29,220 nucleotides of DNA from a bacterium (lineage in GTDB: Bacteria; Bacillota; Clostridia; Oscillospirales; Acutalibacteraceae): the NCBI GenBank assembly GCA_020625635.1, contig JAHLBL010000002.1, forward strand, positions 1 to 29,220, read 5' to 3'. Both the position numbers and the translations under genes were made by a program. Below the pieces are notes generated by a model, which saw nothing but the letters and a program-made list of their open reading frames with translations, did no database searches and was not told where the DNA came from. Positions 1 to 7,901 of this stretch are shown piece by piece. The stretch's first letter is position 1. The number at the start of each line of letters is the position of its first letter.

Positions 1-1239
1 AGCTGCTCTGTTTGATTTTGCCTCTGTTTTTGTTTTCACTATAATATTTCCGTCGAGATCTGTAACACAATAACAAAAGCCGTCAACCTTATTATCCGAG
101 CTTAAACATAGTTTTCCGTTCTTTTTATACTTTGGAATATTTGCAACAGCACTTTCGGAAGCTTCGGAAAGCAAATCGGGCGAATTCAGATTATAATCAG
201 ACATAGAAAAGCCTGCTCCGACATTTGTGAGTATCTTATACTCTGTTCTTTCAATTGTTGTATATAATCCAAAGCTGATTCCGTAGCTTCTTGCTGTTCT
301 CGATAGAGACTTTACATTTCCATAGATGTTAATATTTTCAAAGGTAGTGAATACCTGGCGGTTTATTTTATTTTCTTTACACCATTTGAAAACTCTCAGA
401 AAGCTTTCCTTATCCTGCGGATTTCTGAAATAACACCGTTGCAAACCCTGATCGTCAAAAAGGCTCAAGGTATCTTTTCCCGAGACTAAAACAGTGCGAG
501 TTTTGAGATCATACTTTTTTATTATAGCCGCTATCTTTCTTGCACCTTTTTCACTTAATTTATATCCCGCGTCTATTTTCATTTTAAGATGCAAAAACAA
601 GTATCCGTTTCTTTCTTTTACTATTTTTGCGATTTCCTGAAGGGTTGGGATAAGGATTGTATAATCATATTTTTCGATACCGTTAGCATTAATTATCGGA
701 AATTGAGAACGATTATTATTATCAACATCCCATATATAACCCTTCTTTCCTGTCGTTCGTTTCAGAGTAGGATCATGATGCACCATCAGCTCTCCGTTCT
801 CCGATTCCCAAACATCTACTTCAACGCCGTCAAAACCATTATCGAATGCTCCCTCTACCGATTCTTTAGTGTTTTCGGGGTATTCGGAAGAAAAGCCCCT
901 GTGACCTATAAGCATAGTCTTTACCGAAACCCTACATTCGTATTCTTTTGTGCCGTCCTGTACCGTTACCGTAGTATTACCGAGACCTTTAGCTTTAACA
1001 ACACCTTTTTTAGTTACGGAAGCTATGTTGGTATTCAAGGAAGACCATTTTGCTTTTTTTGAAATACTGTCAATCCGTATTTTTTTGGATTGTCCGATTG
1101 CAAGTATCAAAGGCTCCAAATCCTTCTTTGAGTTTGTTTCCGCAGAATCTTGCAAAGCATAACACCACAGTCCATTAAGCAAAAGAAATAAAGATAACAT
1201 AATTGAAATACATTTGACGTTTTTCCTTATAATAATCAT
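1..1239 (-). CDS. Secreted glycerophosphodiester phosphodiesterase with Ig-like domain (3' end outside window)
   Basis: The frame is open from an ATG at 1239 to the window edge (413 codons, no stop), so the C-terminus is missing. AAAGGAGAA lies 5 bases before the ATG. Residues 1-25 form a signal peptide. Residues about 40-105 resemble a bacterial Ig-like (BIG2) domain, with the pattern WSSLNTNIASV and GVVKAKGLGNTTVTV. The GDPD domain follows with the family motifs: H113-R114-G, PENT, E140-V-D142 and H155-D156, the metal-binding and catalytic set. Such enzymes hydrolyse glycerophosphodiesters to glycerol 3-phosphate and an alcohol; here the protein would act outside the membrane. It has its own leader, separated from the upstream histidine kinase gene by a terminator. 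Phosphate or choline scavenging is possible, but the window does not show the substrate. The family is near certain; the domain after residue 345 is unknown. Confidence 0.93.
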   Translation of the reverse strand, partial: MIIIRKNVKCISIMLSLFLLLNGLWCYALQDSAETNSKKDLEPLILAIGQSKKIRIDSISKKAKWSSLNTNIASVTKKGVVKAKGLGNTTVTVQDGTKEYECRVSVKTMLIGHRGFSSEYPENTKESVEGAFDNGFDGVEVDVWESENGELMVHHDPTLKRTTGKKGYIWDVDNNNRSQFPIINANGIEKYDYTILIPTLQEIAKIVKERNGYLFLHLKMKIDAGYKLSEKGARKIAAIIKKYDLKTRTVLVSGKDTLSLFDDQGLQRCYFRNPQDKESFLRVFKWCKENKINRQVFTTFENINIYGNVKSLSRTARSYGISFGLYTTIERTEYKILTNVGAGFSMSDYNLNSPDLLSEASESAVANIPKYKKNGKLCLSSDNKVDGFCYCVTDLDGNIIVKTKTEAKSNRAA

Positions 1240-1257
1240 AATTATTCTCCTTTGGAT

Positions 1258-1296
1258 AAAAAAAGCAGCCCCTTCCATAAGGCAAGGGCTTTACAG
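1258..1296 (-). terminator. Terminator-like hairpin in the leader of the GDPD gene
   Basis: Read on the minus strand, AGCCCTT (1290-1284) pairs with AAGGGGCT (1274-1267, one bulged G), followed by GC and seven Ts. The T tract ends just before the ribosome binding site of the GDPD gene. A stronger terminator already ends the upstream operon, so this one lies between any GDPD promoter and its start codon. It may be an attenuator or a backup terminator. Confidence 0.6.
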
Positions 1297-1337
1297 TGAA
1301 ATATTGAGTTTAAAAAATGCTTTTGCTTCAAAAAATA

Positions 1338-1349
1338 ATTATAATTATA
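1338..1349 (-). promoter_or_regulatory. Candidate -10 region for the GDPD gene
   Basis: Two overlapping TATAAT hexamers are read on the minus strand (1349-1344 and 1343-1338). No good -35 box lies 16-18 bases upstream; the paired TGTAA repeats sit there instead (1372-1405), as expected for an activator-dependent promoter. The region is very AT-rich, so chance matches are possible. Confidence 0.35.
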
Positions 1350-1371
1350 TATCCTAAGATTTCAGTATAAA

Positions 1372-1405
1372 TGTAATAATTAACTTCTAAATGTAAAAAA
1401 TAACA
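1372..1405 (+). repeat. Direct repeat pair, 20-bp period (candidate LytTR regulator site)
   Basis: TGTAATAATTAAC begins at 1372 and TGTAAAAAATAACA at 1392, exactly 20 bases apart. The second copy is identical over 14 bases to two copies upstream of the NHLM export operon at 14182 and 14202 (opposite strand). The spacing of about two helical turns is typical of LytTR-family tandem sites, and a LytTR regulator gene lies 1.4 kb away. Binding is inferred. Confidence 0.6.
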
Positions 1406-1446
1406 TAAAAAACGCCGTCACTTTCGAAAATACCGAGTGACGACGC
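1406..1446 (-). terminator. Rho-independent terminator of the two-component system / export operon
   Basis: On the minus strand GCGTCGTCACT (from 1446) pairs with AGTGACGGCG (1422-1413): a ten-pair stem with one G-U, followed by TTTTTT at 1412-1407. It lies 15 bases after the histidine kinase stop codon and is the first clear terminator downstream of 14070 on this strand. Confidence 0.88.
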
Positions 1447-1460
1447 TTTTAATCACGTGT

Positions 1461-2759
1461 TTATTCAGTTATGGTTTTCAAGACAATAAGAACCGTAAAC
1501 TTGTTTCCGTTATTCTCAGTTGTAATACTGCCCTCATATTTTTCGCATATGTCGCTGATAATCTTCAGCCCGTAGCCGTGTCCCCTGCGGCTTTCTTTTT
1601 TTACCGCGGAGTTATACGCGTTAACAGTCTTGATATAAAGCACGCCGTCGCTCTCGCGACATGATATATACAGCTCTGTGTCATCCGACTGACATTTACT
1701 AAGCGCGTTTATACCGTTGTCTATAAGGTTAACAAAGATACGGCAAATATCGAAATCATCAATCCCGCAGTCATCGCCGAGAATAATGTTGTCCATGATC
1801 CGTATGCCGAGAGCATTTGCTGTCCTGAGTTTATCGTATAATATCAGATTGACCAGCCTGTTGTTACACACGGAAGGTATCACAGAAGCTTCGGCAGTCT
1901 GTTTTAAATCGTTGAGAAGCTCGGATGCTTTTTGCAAATCATCTCCGTCTTTGGTTTTGAGTAGGATTTGGATAACATTAATAATGTTATTTATATCGTG
2001 TCTGATTTTAGCGGTGCTGTCGACACTCTCTCTGATTTTAGTGTAGTAATCAGCCTGAATCCTGTTTTCGGCGGAAAGGATCTCATTCTCGGCATTGAGT
2101 CTTTGAATTCTCGCGGTGCTGCGGATATATACAAAAGCCATAATGTCAAGAAACAAAAAGCCGAGCATCAGTGACAGAATAACATTGAAGCCCGCCGCGC
2201 TGTCAACCGCGAAAATCATCACTCCGTTTACCGCCGTTATAATAATCTCGGCGAGAACTACCGTAATAAATGTAAAAATATTTGAAAAGGCATCCGCGGA
2301 TGTTTTTTTCTTAAAAAGCTTAATCCAGATCAAAGTAATCAGCGAAAGGATCACGTAAGCGACAGCAATAAAAGCAATACACGCGTAAGGTTGTTCAAAG
2401 CGGTGACGAACACCGAAAAACTCTGCAAATACAAGTTCTGTGATAACCTCGGCGATAAACCTCACAAACATAAACAAGGCAGAGCAAATAAGCCTGTTGA
2501 GTATCGAATCCCTAAAGCATATCATAACCCAAGGGACAACAAAGAAAAACTCGGCATACCTAAGCTCCGCGCAGCCTTCCGTGAAGCGCAAATCAAGAGT
2601 ACATAACTCCCAGAGCACAAAGACAGACGCGAATATTATCCATACGTTAAAGCGTGGTTTGAGCATAACAACCGCCGCGCACGCGAAAGCGAAAAAAACG
2701 GCAAGTAAAACCAACGCCTCATTTATTAAATTTTGCGGGCACTGAAAGATAAAACGCAT
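1461..2759 (-). CDS. AgrC-like sensor histidine kinase
   Basis: A 432-residue protein. The first 215 residues form about six hydrophobic segments; residues 216-250 look like a helical linker. The phosphoacceptor region is I252-R-H254-D-I-N-N, the form seen in AgrC/VirS-type (HPK10) kinases that sense peptides. The GHKL ATPase follows with the N box around N344-LIDNGINA and a G box G393-HGYGLKI, near the end, so the protein appears complete. The gene begins 9 bases after the LytTR regulator stop codon (AGGGA before the ATG), which pairs the two as a two-component system. AgrC-like kinases usually sense an exported peptide. No agrB or agrD is in the window, but a peptide exporter lies upstream in the same run. 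The ligand is unknown. Confidence 0.93.
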   Translation of the reverse strand: MRFIFQCPQNLINEALVLLAVFFAFACAAVVMLKPRFNVWIIFASVFVLWELCTLDLRFTEGCAELRYAEFFFVVPWVMICFRDSILNRLICSALFMFVRFIAEVITELVFAEFFGVRHRFEQPYACIAFIAVAYVILSLITLIWIKLFKKKTSADAFSNIFTFITVVLAEIIITAVNGVMIFAVDSAAGFNVILSLMLGFLFLDIMAFVYIRSTARIQRLNAENEILSAENRIQADYYTKIRESVDSTAKIRHDINNIINVIQILLKTKDGDDLQKASELLNDLKQTAEASVIPSVCNNRLVNLILYDKLRTANALGIRIMDNIILGDDCGIDDFDICRIFVNLIDNGINALSKCQSDDTELYISCRESDGVLYIKTVNAYNSAVKKESRRGHGYGLKIISDICEKYEGSITTENNGNKFTVLIVLKTITE

Positions 2760-2768
2760 AATTAATCC

Positions 2769-3476
2769 CTAAATACCCAAGCTCTTTGACTTAAGGCTGA
2801 TAAAATCCGACTGTGCCGACTCCGAATACTGACGGCTGATTTGTATTTCAGTTCCGTCGCTGAGAACAACATAGTTTTTGTCGATTGTCTTAATATTTCT
2901 GAAATTCACGGCAAAGCTTTTATGACAGCGTATAAAGCCGTAACGGAGTTTATCAAGAGCGTCATCCATTTTTATGTACTCCGCATAATCTCCGTTTACG
3001 GTATGATAAATCACCTTTCGCTTCTCGTTTTCAACATATAAAACATCGCTGTTTTTAAGTAATGTACGATCTTTACCCATACTGACTACAAAATTAATGC
3101 TGTTTTCATCATGGGACAATACGATCTTATCGGTGTAATAATATAGTTTTTTGTCATCAATCGGTTTTGTGAGTAAGCCGTAAGGAGAAAAATTCAGAAA
3201 AATATCCTGACAGTATTCTGTAAAGCCCGTAAAAAAGATAACGGGAATATCGCGCAGATACTCAATATATTTACGCAGTTCATCAATTCCGTTATCTTCA
3301 CCGAGAACAATATCCATAAAAATACAGTCGGGCAGACTTCCGTGAGTGATATAAGAGATAAGGTTATCAGCGGAATAAAATTCAACGGTCTGTACACCTT
3401 GTCCGTATCTCTGTTTTATGGCAGTGGCTATATAAGCCGCTGCTTCCCTGTTGTCGTCACAAATAGCAAAAATCAT
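2769..3476 (-). CDS. LytTR-family response regulator
   Basis: A 235-residue AgrA/ComE-type regulator. The receiver domain (1-120) has the acidic pair D7-D8, phosphoacceptor D55 (in FMDIVLGEDNG), T83 and K104. The LytTR DNA-binding domain covers about 130-232, with the characteristic FIRCHKSFAVNFRNI stretch. CAGGAG precedes the ATG by 5 bases. The gene sits 51 bases after the leucine-rich-repeat protein and 9 bases before its kinase, so it may be co-transcribed with the whole export operon; no terminator is visible in the 51-base gap. LytTR proteins bind direct repeats about two helical turns apart, and such repeats with a 20-bp period lie at 1372 and at 14176-14258. These are the obvious candidate targets. 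Confidence 0.95.
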   Translation of the reverse strand: MIFAICDDNREAAAYIATAIKQRYGQGVQTVEFYSADNLISYITHGSLPDCIFMDIVLGEDNGIDELRKYIEYLRDIPVIFFTGFTEYCQDIFLNFSPYGLLTKPIDDKKLYYYTDKIVLSHDENSINFVVSMGKDRTLLKNSDVLYVENEKRKVIYHTVNGDYAEYIKMDDALDKLRYGFIRCHKSFAVNFRNIKTIDKNYVVLSDGTEIQISRQYSESAQSDFISLKSKSLGI

Positions 3477-3527
3477 TTTTTCTCCTGCAATTCAAATTGA
3501 TAATTTTTTATTGAATAAACCTACACA

Positions 3528-5219
3528 CTAAAAGCCTGCTTTTACAAAAGCGCCGTAGAGCTTCTTTTTGCCGACGCGCTTATATCCGCGAAGCTTAATT
3601 TTATATTGGCTGAATTTTATATTTTCTAAAACAATACTCGACGCGTTCTTTTTGGCGTATGCGATTTTCCATTTCTTATCGCCCTTCGCTCTGTAAAACA
3701 ACTCGTAGCCCGACACATCTTTTAGCTTTTTAAAATTAATTACATACCTCGCGGTTGTTCCGCCGCCGTTTTTAAACATTGGCTTTTGAGGACGAACGGT
3801 GATTGTAATTGTCTTTTTTGCTGATTTATAAAGCTCTGTTTTCGCGGCTTTAACGGTTATTTTGACAATTCCGCAGCCGATTACCTTGACCTCACCTTTA
3901 GAGTTGAGCCTGATAACGCTGTTTTTCCTAACCGAAAAACTTAGCTTTCCCTTGGCGAAAGCTTTAATTTTAAAGCTCTTGGCGCCATAGACAAGGCTGT
4001 AGGATTTTACGGTTATTTTCTGAGTCTTTTTCTTAACCGACGGAGCAGTTGGTTTTGTCGGTGCAGATACTGTTTCTGTCGGCTGAGGTTCGGTAAAAGA
4101 TTCAGTCGGTTCAGTTACAGTCTCGGTCGGAATACTATCCGTCTCCTTGGGTTCGGTTGAAGTATCAGTCTCGGTAACGATTACAGTCTCGGTTTTGGTC
4201 TCCGTAACGGTCTCTGTCACTGACTCTGTCTCTGATTCGCTGACGGTCTCGCTCTCTGTCTCAAATGTATCAGGCGCGGTTGGGTATGGCGCCTCTCCTA
4301 AATCAACAAAGGTGATACCGTTTTGATCGGCGTATTCCTCAGCGGCTGTGCCCGAGTAACCTTTTATAGTTATACCGTAAGGTTCCGTATTCCACCCCTC
4401 GCTTTTATAACCGAAAGCAAACCGTCCTATGCTCTCGACACTCGCGGGAATAGTCACTTCGGTAAGATTGGTACAGTTATGAAACGCCGAAGCAGAAATC
4501 TCCGTAACTCCTTCCGGAATATAAACGCTCTCAAGATTGCGGCAATCATAAAAAGCGTCCACTCCGATAGATTTGACGCTGCCGGGCAGTATTACTCTCT
4601 TCGTTTCGCTTTTACTCATCGCGTAATCCCCGATAGCTTTTGTACCTTCTTTAATCACCACAAGTTCCTTATCTATCCAAGGTTGTACATCAATTAAAAT
4701 ATCGTTAATAAACAAAAAAGCATCTTTGTACCAGTTATCTCTGTCTTTCCAAAATGGAATTCCGCGGATACAAGCCTCGCCCAATTTCGTAACACTTTTT
4801 GGCATATTAATATCCGTAAGGTTTGTACATCCATTAAATGCGTTAGCACGTATTTCTTCAAGCCCATCAGGCAATGAAACCTTTTGTATCACCGTATTTT
4901 TATAAAATGCGCATGGTCCAATAATGGTGAGAGTATCGGGGAAATATACGCTTTGAAGAGTATCACAACTCATAAACGCTTCCCTTGCTATTTCGCATAC
5001 TCTGTTATCATCTATGTACGCGGGCACATGGAGCTCTGAGCCGGAGCCTTTATATCCGTATATTACTACCTTACCGTCCTGCGCAGTATACAAAAGTTCC
5101 CCACCGTTATCCTCAAGAACAAAAGACCTAGCATTTTCGGGAATTGGAATTGCGTTAACCGGCAAAACGAAACAACTGATAATAGTTAACACAACCAACA
5201 GCACGCTTATTTTTTTCAA
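3528..5219 (-). CDS. Secreted BspA-type leucine-rich-repeat protein
   Basis: Residue numbers count from an ATG at 5228. That ATG touches the AGGAG box, so I prefer the TTG at 5219 (9-base spacing), which gives MKKISVLLVV, a normal signal peptide. After about residue 35 come BspA-like repeats (LRR_5), recognisable as AFxxCxxLxxVxIPxxVxxIG, to about 275. Residues 320-395 are a Thr/Glu/Ser/Pro linker of SETESVTET type. The C-terminus has a lysine-rich Ig-like region (about 403-478) and a fibronectin III-like region to 566. No LPXTG, S-layer or dockerin anchor is present, so the protein is probably released or held by charge. BspA repeats commonly bind other proteins or host surfaces. The gene follows the kinase by 14-23 bases; a place in the signalling system as an extracellular partner is inference. 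Confidence 0.88.
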   Translation of the reverse strand: MKKISVLLVVLTIISCFVLPVNAIPIPENARSFVLEDNGGELLYTAQDGKVVIYGYKGSGSELHVPAYIDDNRVCEIAREAFMSCDTLQSVYFPDTLTIIGPCAFYKNTVIQKVSLPDGLEEIRANAFNGCTNLTDINMPKSVTKLGEACIRGIPFWKDRDNWYKDAFLFINDILIDVQPWIDKELVVIKEGTKAIGDYAMSKSETKRVILPGSVKSIGVDAFYDCRNLESVYIPEGVTEISASAFHNCTNLTEVTIPASVESIGRFAFGYKSEGWNTEPYGITIKGYSGTAAEEYADQNGITFVDLGEAPYPTAPDTFETESETVSESETESVTETVTETKTETVIVTETDTSTEPKETDSIPTETVTEPTESFTEPQPTETVSAPTKPTAPSVKKKTQKITVKSYSLVYGAKSFKIKAFAKGKLSFSVRKNSVIRLNSKGEVKVIGCGIVKITVKAAKTELYKSAKKTITITVRPQKPMFKNGGGTTARYVINFKKLKDVSGYELFYRAKGDKKWKIAYAKKNASSIVLENIKFSQYKIKLRGYKRVGKKKLYGAFVKAGF

Positions 5220-5242
5220 TTCAATCATCTCCTGTTTTTTAA

Positions 5243-7141
5243 TCAGTCGTCAAACTTCAGCTCGCCCAGTGTCTGAGGTTCGGTAGCGGGTGCTTCGGTT
5301 GGCTCGGGGATTTCGGGTTCATAATATTGTTCATAATACGGCTCGGCTTCGGTTGCGGGTTCGGTTTCCGCAGGCTTTGCACCCTTGCTGACCGTAATGA
5401 TAAGTCTGGTATCGGGGCGTACCTTTTCCCCTGCTTTAATTCTCTGTGAAATAACCGTATTTTTTTCTTTCTCACTGTATTTACGTTTTACCTTTATAGT
5501 AAAACCTTTGGCTTTTGCTTTAGCTTTTTTCAGGCTCATACCGAAAAGATTCGGAACAGTTATCGGCTTTTTGCCCTTGCTTATAATTACGGTTACTGCT
5601 TTTCCCTCGGCAAGAACCGAACGGGCTTTTGGAGTCTGGCTGATAACCGAGCCCTCTTCAACAGTCGCGGAATAGGCTTTTCTTTCTGCCGTAAGCTTAA
5701 GCGAAGCCTTTTCAACCAGCTTTTTCGCTTTATTATACGATAAGCCTTTCACATCAGGTACGGAAACCAGCCTTCCGCTGCTTACCGTAACAGTAATAAT
5801 TGAATTCTTTTTAACGCTTTCACCCGCTTCGGGTTGCTGCTTTATAACCTTACCCTTAGAGAGCTTGTCCGAATATTCATAATCAATTTTACATTCAAGC
5901 TCGTTGTCCTCAAGAGTTTTTTCAGCGGCACGCACGGAGAGAGAATAGACATTCGGAATTATCGTGTAGCTGTTTCGCTCGTTGACTATAAACGAAGTGG
6001 CTATTCCTCCGATTATCATAAGCACTACCGAAACAATCAGCCATCTCGGTATCCTGAATCCTTTTTTGTTTTTATATTTTATTTCATTTTTCGGCTCAAG
6101 GCTTTGCGCGTTCGATTCATCCTCGGTGTAATATAAGGTACTGTCATTGTCGTCGTATTCGTCCGCATCCGACTTTTCATGCTCCCGCGGACCGGCGCTG
6201 AGAACAGCCTCAATGAACTCGTTCATATTCTGATACCTGTCCTCAGGGTGCGGAGACATACCCTTCAGAATGACCTCCTCGAGTTCAGGGGAAATATCAG
6301 CTCCGAGCTCACTCGGTCTTCTTAGCTTATCGCTGAACGCCCTCTCGAGGGAATCCTCGGGTGTTATACAGGTAATACATTTATATATGGTAGCGCAAAT
6401 GGCGTAAATATCAGTCCACGGTCCCTGAACCCCCTTTGCGCGGTATTGCTCCTCGGGAGCATATCCGCGTTTCAGTACAACAGACATAGTGTGCTCAGTG
6501 ATAAAATTCACGTCACGAGTAGCGCCGAAATCCATAAGCTTCATACTGCCGTCATTGACTATCATTATATTATCAGGGCTTATATCACGGTGAATCAGCC
6601 CTTCGCTGTGAACCTTTTCAAGCGCGTAAAACAGCGGCATCATCTTACATATGATTTCTTCGGACGAAAACGCGCCGTACTTTTCTACACAGTGCTTCAA
6701 GGTCTCACCCTGAATATATTCCATCACGATATAGCCGGTGTTATTCTCCTCGAAATAATCACGTACATCTACTATACTGTTTGTTCCCGAGAATTTAGCG
6801 AGTACCCTCGCCTCGCGTATCAGCTTTTTTCTGCCCTTCTCAAAAAATTCAAGGTTTGATTTACCGTTCACCTCAACCATATTTGAGGAAAGGTTGTTTC
6901 TGTTAACAAATCCCTTGGGATAGAATTCCTTAACGGCTACGGTCATATCGAGGTTAATGTCCCTGCCGATATATGTAATTCCAAATCCGCCCTCGCCGAT
7001 TGCGTTACCAATCAGATAACGGTTATTGAGAACCGTCCCCTGCAAAAGGTGGTGAGCAGGCGGCGCTTTAAAGGTATAGCCGCAAAAGCCGCATTTCCCC
7101 TCAGAAAGCGGCTTCATACAATTATAGCAATACCTTTTCAC
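5243..7141 (-). CDS. Membrane Ser/Thr protein kinase with N-terminal zinc ribbon and three PASTA repeats
   Basis: A 632-residue protein with a GTG start, preceded by GGAGATTTAGT. It begins with a zinc ribbon (C5-x2-C8, C17-x2-C20). The Hanks-type kinase domain covers about 42-315: glycine loop G49-EGGFG, K71 in VAVKEF, E110, H184-R-D186 in HRDISPDN, D204-F-G and APEEQY. An acidic juxtamembrane stretch (322-355) leads to one membrane helix (367-386). PASTA repeats follow outside the cell at about 393-456, 457-523 and 525-587, then a Pro/Glu tail. All catalytic residues are present. PASTA domains of PknB/PrkC bind muropeptides or lipid II. The position next to FHA and STAS genes suggests phosphorylation of those proteins. 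No PP2C phosphatase gene, the usual partner, is in the window. Housekeeping PknB kinases normally sit beside a phosphatase gene and lack the zinc ribbon, so this is a separate, specialised kinase. Confidence 0.95.
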   Translation of the reverse strand: MKRYCYNCMKPLSEGKCGFCGYTFKAPPAHHLLQGTVLNNRYLIGNAIGEGGFGITYIGRDINLDMTVAVKEFYPKGFVNRNNLSSNMVEVNGKSNLEFFEKGRKKLIREARVLAKFSGTNSIVDVRDYFEENNTGYIVMEYIQGETLKHCVEKYGAFSSEEIICKMMPLFYALEKVHSEGLIHRDISPDNIMIVNDGSMKLMDFGATRDVNFITEHTMSVVLKRGYAPEEQYRAKGVQGPWTDIYAICATIYKCITCITPEDSLERAFSDKLRRPSELGADISPELEEVILKGMSPHPEDRYQNMNEFIEAVLSAGPREHEKSDADEYDDNDSTLYYTEDESNAQSLEPKNEIKYKNKKGFRIPRWLIVSVVLMIIGGIATSFIVNERNSYTIIPNVYSLSVRAAEKTLEDNELECKIDYEYSDKLSKGKVIKQQPEAGESVKKNSIITVTVSSGRLVSVPDVKGLSYNKAKKLVEKASLKLTAERKAYSATVEEGSVISQTPKARSVLAEGKAVTVIISKGKKPITVPNLFGMSLKKAKAKAKGFTIKVKRKYSEKEKNTVISQRIKAGEKVRPDTRLIITVSKGAKPAETEPATEAEPYYEQYYEPEIPEPTEAPATEPQTLGELKFDD

Positions 7142-7142
7142 A

Positions 7143-7898
7143 CTAAATCTCCTCCGTCAGAATAAAACGCTCGCTGCCAAGCCTGATTTCATCATTTACT
7201 TTAAGTTCCGCACAGCCGTTCTCCTCAAGCCGTACGCCGTTGATATATACTCCGTTCAGGGAATTGTTATCGGTCACTCGGCAGCGGTTATCGCTGACCG
7301 TGAACGTCGCGTGGATGCGGCTAAGGGTTTTGTTTCCGTCAACAGTATAATCGCACAGAGAACGCCTGCGTCCTACCCTTAAACCGCCGCCGGGAAGATT
7401 TATCTTCTCCCCCGTTCTTTTGCGAACAAGAACAAAGCCTGAATTTTTGCTCCGCTTTTCGTCCGTTTTTCCCATACATTCTTTTATGTTGTCACATTTT
7501 AAAAGAAAATCAAACAGCTCATTACCGTTTGTTTCCCACATAAATACAGATTGCGCGGACGAAAGCTGAAGCTTCAAACTGACAGTAAGCTGAGTTTTTT
7601 CAAGATAAACGGCGATTAAAGGCTTTTTTTCGAGTACGGCGCTGTTTATCTGACGTCGGAAGTCGTGAGAACCGATTATGTTCTGAGAAACAAAAATCAA
7701 AACAGCTTTACTGTTATTCAGATTACTATCAATTATTTTATTGCTATCGTTGCGCGTGTCTGATTCGCCGTCAAACCAAACGCGAACGCCGAAACCGCAG
7801 AGCTGTTCAATTATTCCCGATACCCGACGCTCGTCTTCGCTGGCAAAAGCCGCAAAAATATAGCTTTCATCGTCCTCATAAGGCTTTATCATTTTCAT
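7143..7898 (-). CDS. TIR-like domain fused to FHA domain
   Basis: A 251-residue soluble protein; GAAAGG precedes its ATG, and it ends one base before the kinase start. Residues 12-140 match the bacterial TIR_2 pattern (YIFAAFASED, VRVWFDGES, AVLIFVSQNI, PLIAVYLE). In the helix that normally carries the catalytic glutamate (RREI in relatives), this protein reads R81-R-Q83-I, so the NAD-cleaving residue appears to be glutamine. Residues 153-251 form a complete FHA domain with G176-R, S193-R-x-H196, N215-G and N220-G, the phosphothreonine-binding set. The natural reading is an adaptor that docks on phosphothreonine, probably of the neighbouring kinase or its substrates, with the TIR part acting as an assembly module. 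That role is inference; the domain calls are firm. Confidence 0.9.
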   Translation of the reverse strand: MKMIKPYEDDESYIFAAFASEDERRVSGIIEQLCGFGVRVWFDGESDTRNDSNKIIDSNLNNSKAVLIFVSQNIIGSHDFRRQINSAVLEKKPLIAVYLEKTQLTVSLKLQLSSAQSVFMWETNGNELFDFLLKCDNIKECMGKTDEKRSKNSGFVLVRKRTGEKINLPGGGLRVGRRRSLCDYTVDGNKTLSRIHATFTVSDNRCRVTDNNSLNGVYINGVRLEENGCAELKVNDEIRLGSERFILTEEI

Positions 7899-7901
7899 TT
7901 T

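Noticed and set aside
589..1062. Plus-strand ORF of 157 codons near the left edge
   Set aside because: The opposite strand encodes the GDPD domain with all motifs across this span.
3194..3397. Minus-strand ORF of 67 codons within the regulator gene
   Set aside because: Overlaps the receiver domain in another frame; no ribosome binding site.
1461..3476. Complete agr quorum-sensing locus
   Set aside because: The kinase and regulator fit, but no AgrB-type endopeptidase or AgrD-type peptide is found near them.
4040..4270. Tandem DNA repeat or CRISPR-like array in the leucine-rich-repeat gene
   Set aside because: The irregular TCGGT/GTCTC repetition encodes the Thr/Glu linker; there are no spacers or fixed repeat unit.
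7143..7898. Anti-phage TIR NADase system
   Set aside because: The catalytic glutamate position reads glutamine and the neighbours are a kinase and export genes, not a defence sensor.
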